Shown here: one piece after another, positions 24,593 through 33,294 of the stretch
How the letters are laid out: each line of letters begins with the position of its first letter
Numbering within the stretch: position 1 is the first letter of the stretch
Source of the DNA: Pseudolysinimonas_A sp039912695
GTDB lineage: Bacteria > Actinomycetota > Actinomycetes > Actinomycetales > Microbacteriaceae
Reading direction: 5' to 3'
NCBI RefSeq assembly: GCF_039912695.1
Contig: NZ_JBDSPJ010000024.1
Location: 1-64,000, forward strand
Length of the DNA stretch: 64,000 nt
Position numbers and translations under genes: made by a program
Notes under the pieces: model-generated
Database searches by the model: none
What the model was told of the DNA's origin: nothing
Seen by the model: only the letters and a program-made list of their open reading frames with translations

Positions 24593-25888
24593 ATGTCCGA
24601 GTCACAACCAGAGTCACATCCCGAAACTGCCCCCAGCGCCACGCCCTCTACGGCGCTCGAGGCTCCTTATTCGCACCTACCGGCGGCTACGCCTCCGAGC
24701 GCGACGCCGAAGCAGCGCTCCACCGTCGGCCCGATCATTGCCGCACTCGCGGTCGGTGCACTCGTAGGTGGCGCGTCAGGCGCTGGAGTCGCCGTCTGGG
24801 CCGTCTCGAGCAGCGGTACCGCGACGCAGTCGGGAACCATGACTCCCCAGACAGTCACGATCGACAACACCCACGACCTGACCGCGGTAAACGCTGTCGC
24901 GGCCAAAGCTTCGCCGTCGGTGGTGACCATTTCGGTCACCGCATCGTCTGAAGGCGGAACCGGCTCCGGCGTCGTCTTGAGTGCCGACGGGTACGTTCTC
25001 ACCAACAATCACGTTGTCACCCTCGACGGCGCCTCAAGTACTGGCACGATCGAAGTCACGACCGCCGACGGCCACATCTACAAAGCCACCATCGTCGGCA
25101 CCGACCCGATCGTGGACCTTGCGGTGATCAAACTCACCGACGCGAGCGGCCTCACGCCGATGGAGTTCGGCGATCCCGAATCCTTGAAGGTCGGCGACCA
25201 GGTCATTGCGATTGGTGCGCCGCTGGGCCTCTCGAACACCGTCACCGACGGAATCGTGAGCGCGCTCGACCGCAGCATTAGCATCGCCTCGTCGGCGGTA
25301 CCGAGCGACGGATCGCCGACCGACAGCGGTAGCTCACCGTTCAACTTCGGCTTCCCGGGCGGAACGAGCTCCTCATCGAGTTCCAGCATTTCGCTGCCGG
25401 TCATCCAGACGGACGCCGCCATCAACCCCGGCAACTCGGGCGGCGCCCTGCTGAGCGACCAAGGGAAACTGGTGGGAATCAACGTGGCGATCGCCAGCAC
25501 CGGAAGCGCGTCAGCATCCACTCAGTCCGGCTCGATCGGTGTCGGCTTCGCCATCCCGTCCGACCTCGCAAAGCGGGTCGCGGATGAGATTATCGCCACC
25601 GGCAGCGCCACTCACGGTCTCCTCGGAGCGACCGTGCGTGACGCGACGAGCGCCGACGGATCGCTTCTCGGGGCAGTCATCGACTCGGTCACGGCCGATT
25701 CGGCGGCGGCGAATGCGGGCATCAAAGCGGGCGACGTCGTCACCGAATTCAACGGAGCACCGATCGCCAACCGCACTGACATCACCGCCGCGGTTCGGGC
25801 GCTCGCCGGTGGGGCGAGCGCGAAACTCACCTACGTGCGTGGCGGTTCACCTCAGACCGTGACGGTCACCCTCGGAACCTTCCACTAA
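24593..25888 (+). CDS. HtrA/DegP-like serine protease with PDZ domain
   Basis: A 431-residue membrane-anchored protease. A cytoplasmic Pro/Ser-rich tail of about 45 residues is followed by one transmembrane helix (VGPIIAALAVGALVGGASGA), a trypsin-like domain with triad H140 (VLTNNHVV), D175 (TDPIVDLAVIKL) and S282 (INPGNSGGAL), and a C-terminal PDZ domain (AGIKAGDVVTEFNGAPI). It should degrade or refold exported proteins under envelope stress. The Ser-rich loop SSSSSSSIS lies between the Asp and Ser segments. AAAGGAG precedes the ATG. Confidence 0.92.
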   Translation: MSESQPESHPETAPSATPSTALEAPYSHLPAATPPSATPKQRSTVGPIIAALAVGALVGGASGAGVAVWAVSSSGTATQSGTMTPQTVTIDNTHDLTAVNAVAAKASPSVVTISVTASSEGGTGSGVVLSADGYVLTNNHVVTLDGASSTGTIEVTTADGHIYKATIVGTDPIVDLAVIKLTDASGLTPMEFGDPESLKVGDQVIAIGAPLGLSNTVTDGIVSALDRSISIASSAVPSDGSPTDSGSSPFNFGFPGGTSSSSSSSISLPVIQTDAAINPGNSGGALLSDQGKLVGINVAIASTGSASASTQSGSIGVGFAIPSDLAKRVADEIIATGSATHGLLGATVRDATSADGSLLGAVIDSVTADSAAANAGIKAGDVVTEFNGAPIANRTDITAAVRALAGGASAKLTYVRGGSPQTVTVTLGTFH

Positions 25889-25963
25889 CCCTCGGGCGCC
25901 TCCCGAGCCTCGATTGTGGGATCGGTCGATGGGTTGCGGTCTTGGTCGTCGTGCGGCCGATGT

Positions 25964-26887
25964 TTAGCCCGTCGGCGGCGGGCCGTCACGACGATCGCCC
26001 GACGGCGGCGGCGGTGGCGAGGAGGGGAGCATCGGGTAGTTCGCCCGGCCACGTGGCAGCTTCTCGACGTTCCGCGGCTTCGGTGTTTTTGGCGCCCGCG
26101 CGGGTTTCAGAGCCTTGGCCGCCTTCGGCTCCTTGACCGCCTTCGGCGCCTTCGGCACCTTAACCGCTTTGGGCCCGGCGTCGAGCGTGAGCGGGAAGGT
26201 TTCGGGGGCGGGCGGGAACGCCGTGCGAGCCGAGTTCACGACCCGACGCCCCAGGAGATGGTTGCCGCTGCCGCCGACCACGGCGCCGATGCCGAACGGG
26301 ATCATGCGACCGACGACCGAGCCACCCTGGCTCACGGCGAACTTCTTGAGGAACGTCTTCTGAATCTGTTCGGCGATGGGCCCGAGCACGGCGCGCGGCA
26401 TGCTCTTGGTGACGAGTTCACCCCAGTAGACGTTGCGCGAGGTTCCGCGGCCGACGGCCTGACCGGCGAACTGGGTGAGAAGTTCGCGCCCGCCGTTGCC
26501 GAGCATCATCGTCATCACGAGGGTGCGGGCACGCTCGGGGTCGTCGACGGCGATCCCGTGCAGTTCGGTCACCGACTGTGCGAACAGGGCGCTCGCTTCG
26601 AGGAACCCTGCGGTTTCGACACCCGAGAGCACCAGGGATGCGCCGACGCCGACCGCCGGGATCGCCGCACTCGCGCCAACCAGGGCGCCACCGGTGGTAA
26701 CCGCAGTCAGGTAGCGACGCTCGAGGATCGCGATGATCTGCGCCGGGGTGGCGTTCGGGCGGCTGGTGCGGATGCTGCGGATGTGCGCAAGCACAACGGG
26801 GCGCTGCACCGAGAGCACCTTGTCGAAACTCCGCATCACGGCGGGATGCATCCGGTCGTCGGTGCGCTTCTGAAGGTCGTCAGCCAT
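25964..26887 (-). CDS. EcsC-like membrane-associated protein with Lys/Pro-rich tail
   Basis: A 307-residue protein. The first 210 residues have hydrophobic Gly/Ala stretches (GALVGASAAIPAVGVGASLV and IPFGIGAVVGGSGNHLLGRR) resembling the EcsC-type family. The last 75 residues are very basic and low-complexity, with repeated KAPKAVKEPKAAKALKPARA-type sequence, reminiscent of the tails of histone-like or heparin-binding actinobacterial proteins. Function is unknown. The ATG at 26887 has TACGGT 7 bases upstream. It is divergent from the ABC transporter genes. Confidence 0.65.
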   Translation of the reverse strand: MADDLQKRTDDRMHPAVMRSFDKVLSVQRPVVLAHIRSIRTSRPNATPAQIIAILERRYLTAVTTGGALVGASAAIPAVGVGASLVLSGVETAGFLEASALFAQSVTELHGIAVDDPERARTLVMTMMLGNGGRELLTQFAGQAVGRGTSRNVYWGELVTKSMPRAVLGPIAEQIQKTFLKKFAVSQGGSVVGRMIPFGIGAVVGGSGNHLLGRRVVNSARTAFPPAPETFPLTLDAGPKAVKVPKAPKAVKEPKAAKALKPARAPKTPKPRNVEKLPRGRANYPMLPSSPPPPPSGDRRDGPPPTG

Positions 26888-26960
26888 TCTCCACACCGTA
26901 ATCGGCCTGGTACCCGGCCACCACAGCAAGTGGGGTAACCGTCATTGATACGGTGGTGCC

Positions 26961-27950
26961 GTGGATCCCGATCGCGACCCCCCGTCATCGGGTCGAAGTG
27001 GTCCTGGCGGGCGCTCATCAGCCGCGCGTCCGGGTGATGCCCGTCGAGGATCAGGATCCGTGGCGACTCGCACTTCGGTCGTTCCGCCGACCGCCCCAGT
27101 CGCCGCGAAGGCAGAGGTCGCGCGCATCCCGAAGCCGTCGAAGGTGGTCGACCGGGCCCCTCGCCAGTCGACGCAGCCGGGGCTCGCATCCGGGGTTGCC
27201 CTCTCGGTGCACAACCTCACCAAGCGCTTCGGCAGCGTCACTGCTGTCGACTCGGTCGATCTGGAGATTCCGGCGGGCACGTTTTACGGATTCGTGGGAC
27301 CCAACGGCGCAGGCAAGACCACGACCCTGTCGATGATCACCGGGCTGCTGCGCCCCGACCACGGTGTCGTCAAGATTCACGGGGTGGACGTCTGGCGCAA
27401 CCCCGCCGTCGCGAAACGGGCGCTCGGCATCCTTCCCGACCAGTTGCGACTGTTCGACCGGCTGACCGGGGCCGAGTTTTTGCACCACGCCGGAGCGCTT
27501 CGCGGCCTGGACCGTGAGACCATCGCGCACCGTGTCGATGACCTGTCGGCCGCCTTCGGGCTGCGGCACTCGCTGGAACGTTTCGTGTCCGACTACTCCG
27601 CGGGCATGGTGAAGAAGATTGCAATCGCGGCAGCGATGATCCACTCACCCCGGCTGCTGGTGCTCGACGAGCCGTTCGAGTCGGTCGACCCGGTGTCTGC
27701 GGCAGCCATGATCGGCATCCTCGAGAAGTACACGGCGGCAGGCGGCACGGTGTTGCTGTCGAGCCACTCGATGGGGCTCATCGAACGCACCTGCGACTCG
27801 GTCGCGATCATCGCTGCGGGCCGGATGCTGGCGGCCGGTCCGATTGCGGACGTGCTGGACGGCGAGTCGCTCGAGACTCGATTCGTGGAACTGGCCGGCG
27901 GCGCGACCGCGGTGGAGGGCATGGAGTGGTTGCAGAGCTTCTCCGACTAA
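26961..27950 (+). CDS. ABC transporter ATP-binding protein
   Basis: A 329-residue ATPase with a disordered N-terminal extension of about 75 residues before the nucleotide-binding domain. Walker A is GPNGAGKTTT, Walker B RLLVLDEPFESVD and the switch His lies in LLSSHSMGLIE. The signature motif is degenerate, SDYSAGMVKK in place of LSGGQ, as in several ABC-2 type exporters. The GTG at 26961 has TACGGT 6 bases upstream. It overlaps the permease gene by 25 bases, so the two form one exporter. The substrate is unknown. Confidence 0.88.
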   Translation: MDPDRDPPSSGRSGPGGRSSAARPGDARRGSGSVATRTSVVPPTAPVAAKAEVARIPKPSKVVDRAPRQSTQPGLASGVALSVHNLTKRFGSVTAVDSVDLEIPAGTFYGFVGPNGAGKTTTLSMITGLLRPDHGVVKIHGVDVWRNPAVAKRALGILPDQLRLFDRLTGAEFLHHAGALRGLDRETIAHRVDDLSAAFGLRHSLERFVSDYSAGMVKKIAIAAAMIHSPRLLVLDEPFESVDPVSAAAMIGILEKYTAAGGTVLLSSHSMGLIERTCDSVAIIAAGRMLAAGPIADVLDGESLETRFVELAGGATAVEGMEWLQSFSD

Positions 27951-29539
27951 AGGCACGGCTGCTGTTCAACGCGCTGCGCGAAACGAACAGCGCCATCTGG
28001 ACCGTCATTGGCCTCCTCCTCGCAGGCCTCGGCATCGTGGGCCTGTGGGCTGGGGCGCGAGCTGCCGTGGCCCTCGACGACGTCACCCGCGGGCGCGTCG
28101 TCGTGATCGTGAGTGTGATGCTTGCCCTCGGTGCATTCGTGGTGCCGCTGGTCGTCACGCGGGCTTCGTCACTTGACCCACGTGCGCTGACGCTGTTCGG
28201 GATGCGCACCTCGGGTATCGCGGGAGCCGTACTGCTCACGACCTTGGTCGGCCCCGCGCTGTTGTTGGTGCCCATCGCGATCGCACCGCTCTTTCTCTGG
28301 ACCGGGCTCGCCGCCGGCTCGGCGACCCTTGCCATCCCGCTCATCGTCGTCGAAGGCATCTTTGCCGCCCGACTCGGTGTGGTCGTCGGGTCGGCGCTGC
28401 GACGGCATCCGGCAGCGAGCGTGCTCGTTCGGGTGGTCGCCGCAGTGTTGCTGGTTGCCGGGTTCGTGCTTCTCGTCGCTCAGCTCGCGCCGGTGATCGC
28501 CGAGCGACTTCCGGGTTCGTGGTGGCAGGTCTCGCTGACGGTCGTGCTCGCTCTGGCACCCCTGCGCGACCCCCGGATCTCGGCGGCACTCGACAGTTCC
28601 CCGATCGGTGCCCTCTGGCGCGCACCCCTGCACCAATCAGAAGGGCGCGCCGATCTGGCCCAGCAAGACTTCGGGATTGGGGTGCTGATGATCGCCGTGC
28701 TCGCCGCCGTCTGGTTCGCGACCCTCGCCCACGCGCTGCGCCCGACCCGTCGCATCCGGCGTGAGCGCGCCGCTCGGGTGCCCGGCCGTTTCCGTGCGCT
28801 GCCCTCAACTCCGCTGGGCGCAGTTGCTGCGCGCAGCTTCATCTACTGGGCACGCGATCCCCGGTACCGGGTCGCCTTCGTCGTGGTGCCGGTGGTTCCG
28901 GTGGTGGCCCTCCTCGCGATGTACATCGGCGGCATCCCGTGGGGCATTTCCGTGTTGGTGCCGCTGCCGCTCGTCGTGCTGCTGCTCACCTGGTCGACCT
29001 TGCACAACGATGTCGCCCTCGACTCGACAGCGGTGTGGGCGCATCTGGCTGCGCAGACCCGCGGCGTCCACGACCGCATCGGGCGGATGCTGCCGACTCT
29101 CGCGATCGGCGCACCGCTCGTCATCCTCGGTACCGCGCTCACCGCGTGGGCGGGCGGAAATCCCCTCCTAGCACCCGCGATTCTCGGAATGTCGGTCGCC
29201 GTGCTGCTGGGCGGCATCGGGGTGTCGAGTCTGTTTTCGGCGCGTTTCCCATACCCGGCGACTCGGCCTGGCGATGATGCGTTCTTGCAGCCGCAGGTGC
29301 CGGGAGTTTCCGGCGGGGGTGTTCAGGTCGGGTCGCTGCTGCTCATCCTCTTGGTCGCGGCCCCGTCGATCACCGCGTGCGTGTTTTTCCTCACCGGGGT
29401 GCCCGGCCCGTGGAATTGGATCTCGCTTCTGGCCGGCGCGGCTGCCGGACTGCTCATGATGGTCGTCGGCATCCAAGTCGGGGGGGCGACGTTCGATCGA
29501 CGCGCACCTGAGTTGTTGGAGTTCGCTACGCAACACTGA
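27926..29539 (+). CDS. ABC transporter permease
   Basis: A 537-residue polytopic protein with about 11-12 hydrophobic helices, for example AIWTVIGLLLAGLGIVGLWA near the N-terminus and LLLILLVAAPSITACVFFL near the end. It has no recognisable nucleotide-binding or substrate-binding domain. It resembles large ABC-2 type permeases of actinobacteria that pair with an ATPase like the one encoded just upstream, with which it overlaps by 25 bases. The substrate is unknown. Confidence 0.85.
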   Translation: MVAELLRLKARLLFNALRETNSAIWTVIGLLLAGLGIVGLWAGARAAVALDDVTRGRVVVIVSVMLALGAFVVPLVVTRASSLDPRALTLFGMRTSGIAGAVLLTTLVGPALLLVPIAIAPLFLWTGLAAGSATLAIPLIVVEGIFAARLGVVVGSALRRHPAASVLVRVVAAVLLVAGFVLLVAQLAPVIAERLPGSWWQVSLTVVLALAPLRDPRISAALDSSPIGALWRAPLHQSEGRADLAQQDFGIGVLMIAVLAAVWFATLAHALRPTRRIRRERAARVPGRFRALPSTPLGAVAARSFIYWARDPRYRVAFVVVPVVPVVALLAMYIGGIPWGISVLVPLPLVVLLLTWSTLHNDVALDSTAVWAHLAAQTRGVHDRIGRMLPTLAIGAPLVILGTALTAWAGGNPLLAPAILGMSVAVLLGGIGVSSLFSARFPYPATRPGDDAFLQPQVPGVSGGGVQVGSLLLILLVAAPSITACVFFLTGVPGPWNWISLLAGAAAGLLMMVVGIQVGGATFDRRAPELLEFATQH

Positions 29540-29592
29540 GGCTTGTGGGGCTGAGCCGTGCACGCCTGGGTCTGCGGCCGTACCCTGGGATC

Positions 29593-29865
29593 ATGGCCGA
29601 CCAGGATCGCGGACCCGACACTGTCGGGGGAGGAACCGACACCCTCGACCGGGAGCTCGAAAAACTCCTCGAGGACGCTCAGCTCGAAGACGGTGATCAC
29701 GACCGCTTCGCGCACTACGTGCAGAAGGAGAAGATCCTCCAGTCCGCGGTCTCGGGCAAGCCGGTCATCGCCCTGTGCGGCAAGAAGTGGATCCCGGGGC
29801 GCGATCCCGAGAAGTTCCCGGTCTGCCCCGACTGCAAGAAGGTCTACGAGCGCCTGAAGGGCTGA
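29593..29865 (+). CDS. DUF3039 family zinc-ribbon-like protein
   Basis: A 90-residue acidic protein ending in a Cys cluster: ALCGKKWIPGRDPEKFPVCP and then DCKK, a CxxK...CPxC arrangement likely to bind zinc. The order of features matches DUF3039, an actinobacterial family of unknown function. HDRFAHYVQKEKI is the conserved middle segment. TACCCT lies 6 bases before the ATG. The stop codon sits in the loop of a perfect hairpin (29856-29872). Confidence 0.85.
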   Translation: MADQDRGPDTVGGGTDTLDRELEKLLEDAQLEDGDHDRFAHYVQKEKILQSAVSGKPVIALCGKKWIPGRDPEKFPVCPDCKKVYERLKG

Positions 29866-29872
29866 GCCCTTC
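29856..29872 (+). terminator. Hairpin with the DUF3039 stop codon in its loop
   Basis: GAAGGGC and GCCCTTC form a perfect 7-bp stem, and the loop is exactly TGA, the stop codon of the gene. It is probably a short terminator or 3'-end stabiliser. Confidence 0.6.
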
Positions 29873-29958
29873 CCCTCGGTCCTTCCCCTTGGGTTCCGCG
29901 GCTTTCCCCGGTCGCCGCAGGCTTCGCGCTCGCCGCAGGCTTCGCGCGCGCCGATGGC

Positions 29959-30998
29959 TTCGCGCGCGTCAATCGGTCCACCCCAGGGTCTCATCCGGAC
30001 CGAAATCCACCCCCGAGTCGCGTGGCGTCTGAGTCGGCCGTCCACCTCTTCAGAATCGGCGGATGGAGCTAGGCAATTCGTTCACCGTTCGTCACGCGAG
30101 AGCGGCCGGTTTCGGGTCGGGCGCATTGCGCTCCCCACGGCTAGCGGCCCCCTTTCATGGCGTGCGGTCACGCGTCGAGCCGGTCGACGTCGTCGGGTGG
30201 TGTCGGGCGTATTCCGCGAAAATGCGACCGGATGCGGCCTTCGCTTCACTGACGGCGGCGCAACTATGGGGAGCGCCGGTGCCGGCGGCGGCGATGAGGG
30301 TCGGCGTCGATGTGGTCACACCGCATGACACAGCGCGCGTCCTCGGACGCGGCGTTCGCGGCACCCAATATGCCGACGGTACCGTCGAGATCGTCGATCA
30401 CGAGGGATTCCGCATCCTGTCTCCGGCAAGTACGTGGGTCGATCTCGTCGGTGTCCTCGATTTCGCAGACTTGGTCGCGGTCGGCGACTTCTTCGTCACG
30501 CCGCCGTTTGGGCGAACCGACGCCCGGGCCACTCGCGAGGAGCTGGCCCGTGCACTTGCACTCTGTCGGAGAGTCGGTGCCCCACGCCTTCGCGCGGCTC
30601 TCGACATCGTGCGGGTCGGTCCCCTGTCACGACCGGAGTCTCACGTTCGCGTACTTGCCGTGAGCGCGGGCCTCCCCGAGCCCGTGCCGAATCTGCGCGT
30701 ATCGCCCCTGCTCATGTTCGACCTGGCCTGGCCAGGCTGCCGCCTGGGACTCGACTACCAGGGTGCCGGCCATCGCTCGGCGACCCAATACGCACGAGAC
30801 CTTGGTCGCGTCGAACTCGCCCGGCGCGAAGGGTGGGAACTCGTGCAGATCGCCAAAGCTGACCTCTACGAGCATCCGTTCGACCTCGTTGGGCGGCTCA
30901 GGAGTCGGCTAGTAGACCGGGGCGCCACGGTGAGAGTCGTTCAAGCGTCGAAAGTGGTACTTCCGCGACCTTGAGGTGGACCGATTGGCGCGCGCGAA
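29959..30998. mobile_element. One-gene unit bounded by 24-bp inverted repeats
   Basis: Bases 29959-29982 and 30975-30998 are inverted repeats with a single mismatch. They enclose only the 30063-30974 gene, whose stop codon touches the right repeat. Outside them, both flanks carry short GC-rich tandem motifs (GCAGGCTTCGCGC on the left, GAACGCAGGAACGC on the right). No transposase is present, so this could be a non-autonomous element or a pair of terminators. Confidence 0.5.
30063..30974 (+). CDS. AbiEi-like N-terminal / Vsr-like nuclease-fold protein
   Basis: A 303-residue protein of a type common in actinobacteria. The N-terminal part (TVRHARAAGFGSGALRSPRL, then RVEPVDVVGWCRAY) resembles AbiEi-type antitoxin/regulator domains. 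The C-terminal 100 residues look like a DUF559/Vsr endonuclease fold: FDLAWPGCRLGLDYQGAGHR, followed by QYARDLGRVELARREGWELV. Where active members have an acidic catalytic pair, D and Q occur here (LDYQG), so activity is uncertain. A CAGAAT box lies 6 bases before the ATG. Inverted repeats flank the gene. Confidence 0.6.
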   Translation: MELGNSFTVRHARAAGFGSGALRSPRLAAPFHGVRSRVEPVDVVGWCRAYSAKMRPDAAFASLTAAQLWGAPVPAAAMRVGVDVVTPHDTARVLGRGVRGTQYADGTVEIVDHEGFRILSPASTWVDLVGVLDFADLVAVGDFFVTPPFGRTDARATREELARALALCRRVGAPRLRAALDIVRVGPLSRPESHVRVLAVSAGLPEPVPNLRVSPLLMFDLAWPGCRLGLDYQGAGHRSATQYARDLGRVELARREGWELVQIAKADLYEHPFDLVGRLRSRLVDRGATVRVVQASKVVLPRP

Positions 30999-31045
30999 CG
31001 CAGGAACGCGAACGCAGGAACGCGAACGCGAACGCGCGCGGCAGG

Positions 31046-32338
31046 TCAGATGTAAACGGTCGGGATGACGGCGTCGCCCCGCGAGAGACCGAACGCTGAG
31101 AGAGGCAACTCCGCGATCGCGGCGGCGTGGTGTTTGCGCGCCACCGCGACCCCACCCGCGCCCAACCATTTCGGGTCGGTCACGCCATCCGTGATCAGGT
31201 CGACGAGCAGCCCGCGTCCCGGTTTGGGCAGAGTTTCCGGTTCTTCGACGTAGATCGTTTCTTCGACGGCGACGCCCTTCGCGAGGGATCGCACCGCAAC
31301 CTTGCGGCCGGCGACGGTGACTTTTCCATCCGACCGCTTGCCCACGGGAATCCACGATCCCGACGCCGACTGATGCGCGACCAACTTGTAGACCATGCCG
31401 GATGCTGGCGATCCTGAGCCGGTGACGAGCGAGGTTCCGACTCCGTAGGAATCCACCGGCGCCGCACGCAGGGCCGCGAGCGTGTACTCGTCGAGGTCGT
31501 TGGTAACCGTTATCCGCGTCGAACGAGCGCCGAGGGCGTCGAGTTGTGCGCGAGCCTGGGCGACTACCACCGGCAGGTCGCCCGAGTCGATGCGGATCGC
31601 GCCCAGCGACGTGCCGGCGACCCGGACCGCCGTCGAGATTCCCTCCTCGATGTCGTAGGTATCGACGAGCAGAGTCGTACCCGTTCCCATCGCCTCAACC
31701 TGTGCGCGAAACGCTTCCTCTTCGGAGTCGTGCAGCAGGGTGAAGGCGTGGGCGGCGGTTCCCATCGTCGGGATTCCCCAGGTGCGCCCGGCCTCGAGGT
31801 TTGAGGTTGCCGAGAATCCGGCGATGTAGGCAGCCCGCGCCGCGGCGACGGCCGAGTGTTCACCCGTCCGCCGCGACCCCATCTCGGCGAGCGGTCGGCC
31901 GTCGGCGGCGGCGACCATGCGCGCGGCCGCAGAGGCAACCGCCGAGTCGTAGTTCAGGATGCTGAGCGCGAGCGTCTCGAGCATGACCGCTTCGGCGAAG
32001 GTGCCCTCAACGACCAAGATCGGTGATCCGGGAAAGTACACCTCGCCTTCCCGATAGCCGGAGATCGACCCCGCGAAGGAGTACGAGGCGAGCCAGTCGA
32101 GAGCCTCAGCCGAGACGACCTTGTTGGAGCGCAGCCAGGCGAGCTCGGCATCCCCGAATCGGAAGTTTGCGATCTCTTCGAGCAGGCGACCCACGCCCGC
32201 GACGACGCCGAAGCGACGTCCGGTTGGCAGCCGACGAGCGAACAGTTCGAACACGCAGCGCCGCGACGCAAGGTCGTCGCGCATTGCGGCATCGATCATC
32301 GTCAGCTCGTAGCGGTCGGTGAGGAGCGCGCTGGTCAT
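31046..32338 (-). CDS. pncB: Nicotinate phosphoribosyltransferase
   Basis: A 430-residue enzyme of NAD salvage that joins nicotinate to PRPP. The family start MTSALLTDRYELTMIDAAM is present, with the catalytic His H197 in GTAAHAFTLLHDSEEEAF. Further on are the phosphate-binding segments IRIDSGDLP and YGVGTSLVTGSGSP. Length is normal. TAAGCT lies 6 bases before the ATG. It is divergent from murI with only 68 bases between them. Confidence 0.93.
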   Translation of the reverse strand: MTSALLTDRYELTMIDAAMRDDLASRRCVFELFARRLPTGRRFGVVAGVGRLLEEIANFRFGDAELAWLRSNKVVSAEALDWLASYSFAGSISGYREGEVYFPGSPILVVEGTFAEAVMLETLALSILNYDSAVASAAARMVAAADGRPLAEMGSRRTGEHSAVAAARAAYIAGFSATSNLEAGRTWGIPTMGTAAHAFTLLHDSEEEAFRAQVEAMGTGTTLLVDTYDIEEGISTAVRVAGTSLGAIRIDSGDLPVVVAQARAQLDALGARSTRITVTNDLDEYTLAALRAAPVDSYGVGTSLVTGSGSPASGMVYKLVAHQSASGSWIPVGKRSDGKVTVAGRKVAVRSLAKGVAVEETIYVEEPETLPKPGRGLLVDLITDGVTDPKWLGAGGVAVARKHHAAAIAELPLSAFGLSRGDAVIPTVYI

Positions 32339-32406
32339 CCTGAAAGCTTATCGGCGGCCCCACTCGGCGGCCCGCTCAGCGGCGGCTGGGCGACTAACTT
32401 GGGATC
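32339..32406. promoter_or_regulatory. Compact divergent promoter region with two leaderless-type -10 boxes
   Basis: On the plus strand TAACTT (32395-32400) is followed by 6 bases and the murI GTG. On the minus strand TAAGCT is followed by 6 bases and the pncB ATG. Both messages would begin at the start codon. Confidence 0.5.
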
Positions 32407-33294
32407 GTGAAGGTGAGTACGGATGCGCCGATCGGCGTCTTCGACAGCGGGGTCGGCGGGCTCACCGTCGCGCGCGCGATTCTCGATCAGTTGCCGCAGG
32501 AGCAGGTGCTCTACGTCGGTGACACGAAGCACTCGCCGTACGGTCCCAAGCCGATCGCCGAGGTGCGGGCGTATGCGCTCGAAGTCCTCGACGACCTCGT
32601 CGCTCAAGGAGTTAAGGCTCTCGTCATCGCGTGTAACACCGCGAGCGCGGCGATGCTTCGGGATGCCCGCGAGCGTTACGAGGTCGGGGGCGGCATCCCG
32701 GTCATCGAGGTCATCCAACCGGCGGTGCGCGCCGCCGTTCGAGCGACGCGCAACGGTCGAGTCGGCGTCATCGGAACTGTGGGCACCATCCAGTCCCGCG
32801 CCTACGACGACGCCTTCGCCGCCGCCGACGTCGCGTTGTTCACTCGCGCCTGCCCGCGATTCGTCGAGTTCGTCGAGGCCGGAGTCACGAGCAGTCCCGA
32901 GTTGTTCGAGGCGTGCGAGGAGTACCTGACCCCCCTCAAAGACGCGGGCATCGACACCCTCGTGCTCGGCTGCACCCACTACCCGCTGATGTCGGCCGCC
33001 ATCCAGTACGTGATGGGATCCGAGGTGCGGCTCGTGTCGAGTGCCGAGGAGACGGCGGCGGACGTCTACCGCACCCTGGTCTCGCACGGCATCCAGCGCA
33101 CGTCGCTCACCCCGCCCCGTCACCAGTTCGAGTGCACGGGAGAGGATCGGGATGCTTTCCAAGCGCTCGCGGCACGATTCCTCGGCCCCGAAGTTCACCG
33201 AGTCGAGACCTTCGAAACGGCCAGTATTCCGATCCAGCAGAGCATCCCTATTCAGCACAGCCCCATTCAGACGCACAGCCAAGGAGCACGATGA
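32407..33294 (+). CDS. murI: Glutamate racemase
   Basis: A 295-residue enzyme that makes D-glutamate for peptidoglycan. The two catalytic Cys are C76 (VIACNTASA) and C189 (LGCTHYPL). D13-S14 in FDSGVGGLT and the YVGDTKHSPYG motif are conserved. The C-terminal 25 residues are an unusual extension with a degenerate repeat (SIPIQQSIPIQHSPIQTHSQ). The stop overlaps the rph start (ATGA), so murI-rph-rdgB is one operon, as in many actinobacteria. Confidence 0.94.
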   Translation: MKVSTDAPIGVFDSGVGGLTVARAILDQLPQEQVLYVGDTKHSPYGPKPIAEVRAYALEVLDDLVAQGVKALVIACNTASAAMLRDARERYEVGGGIPVIEVIQPAVRAAVRATRNGRVGVIGTVGTIQSRAYDDAFAAADVALFTRACPRFVEFVEAGVTSSPELFEACEEYLTPLKDAGIDTLVLGCTHYPLMSAAIQYVMGSEVRLVSSAEETAADVYRTLVSHGIQRTSLTPPRHQFECTGEDRDAFQALAARFLGPEVHRVETFETASIPIQQSIPIQHSPIQTHSQGAR

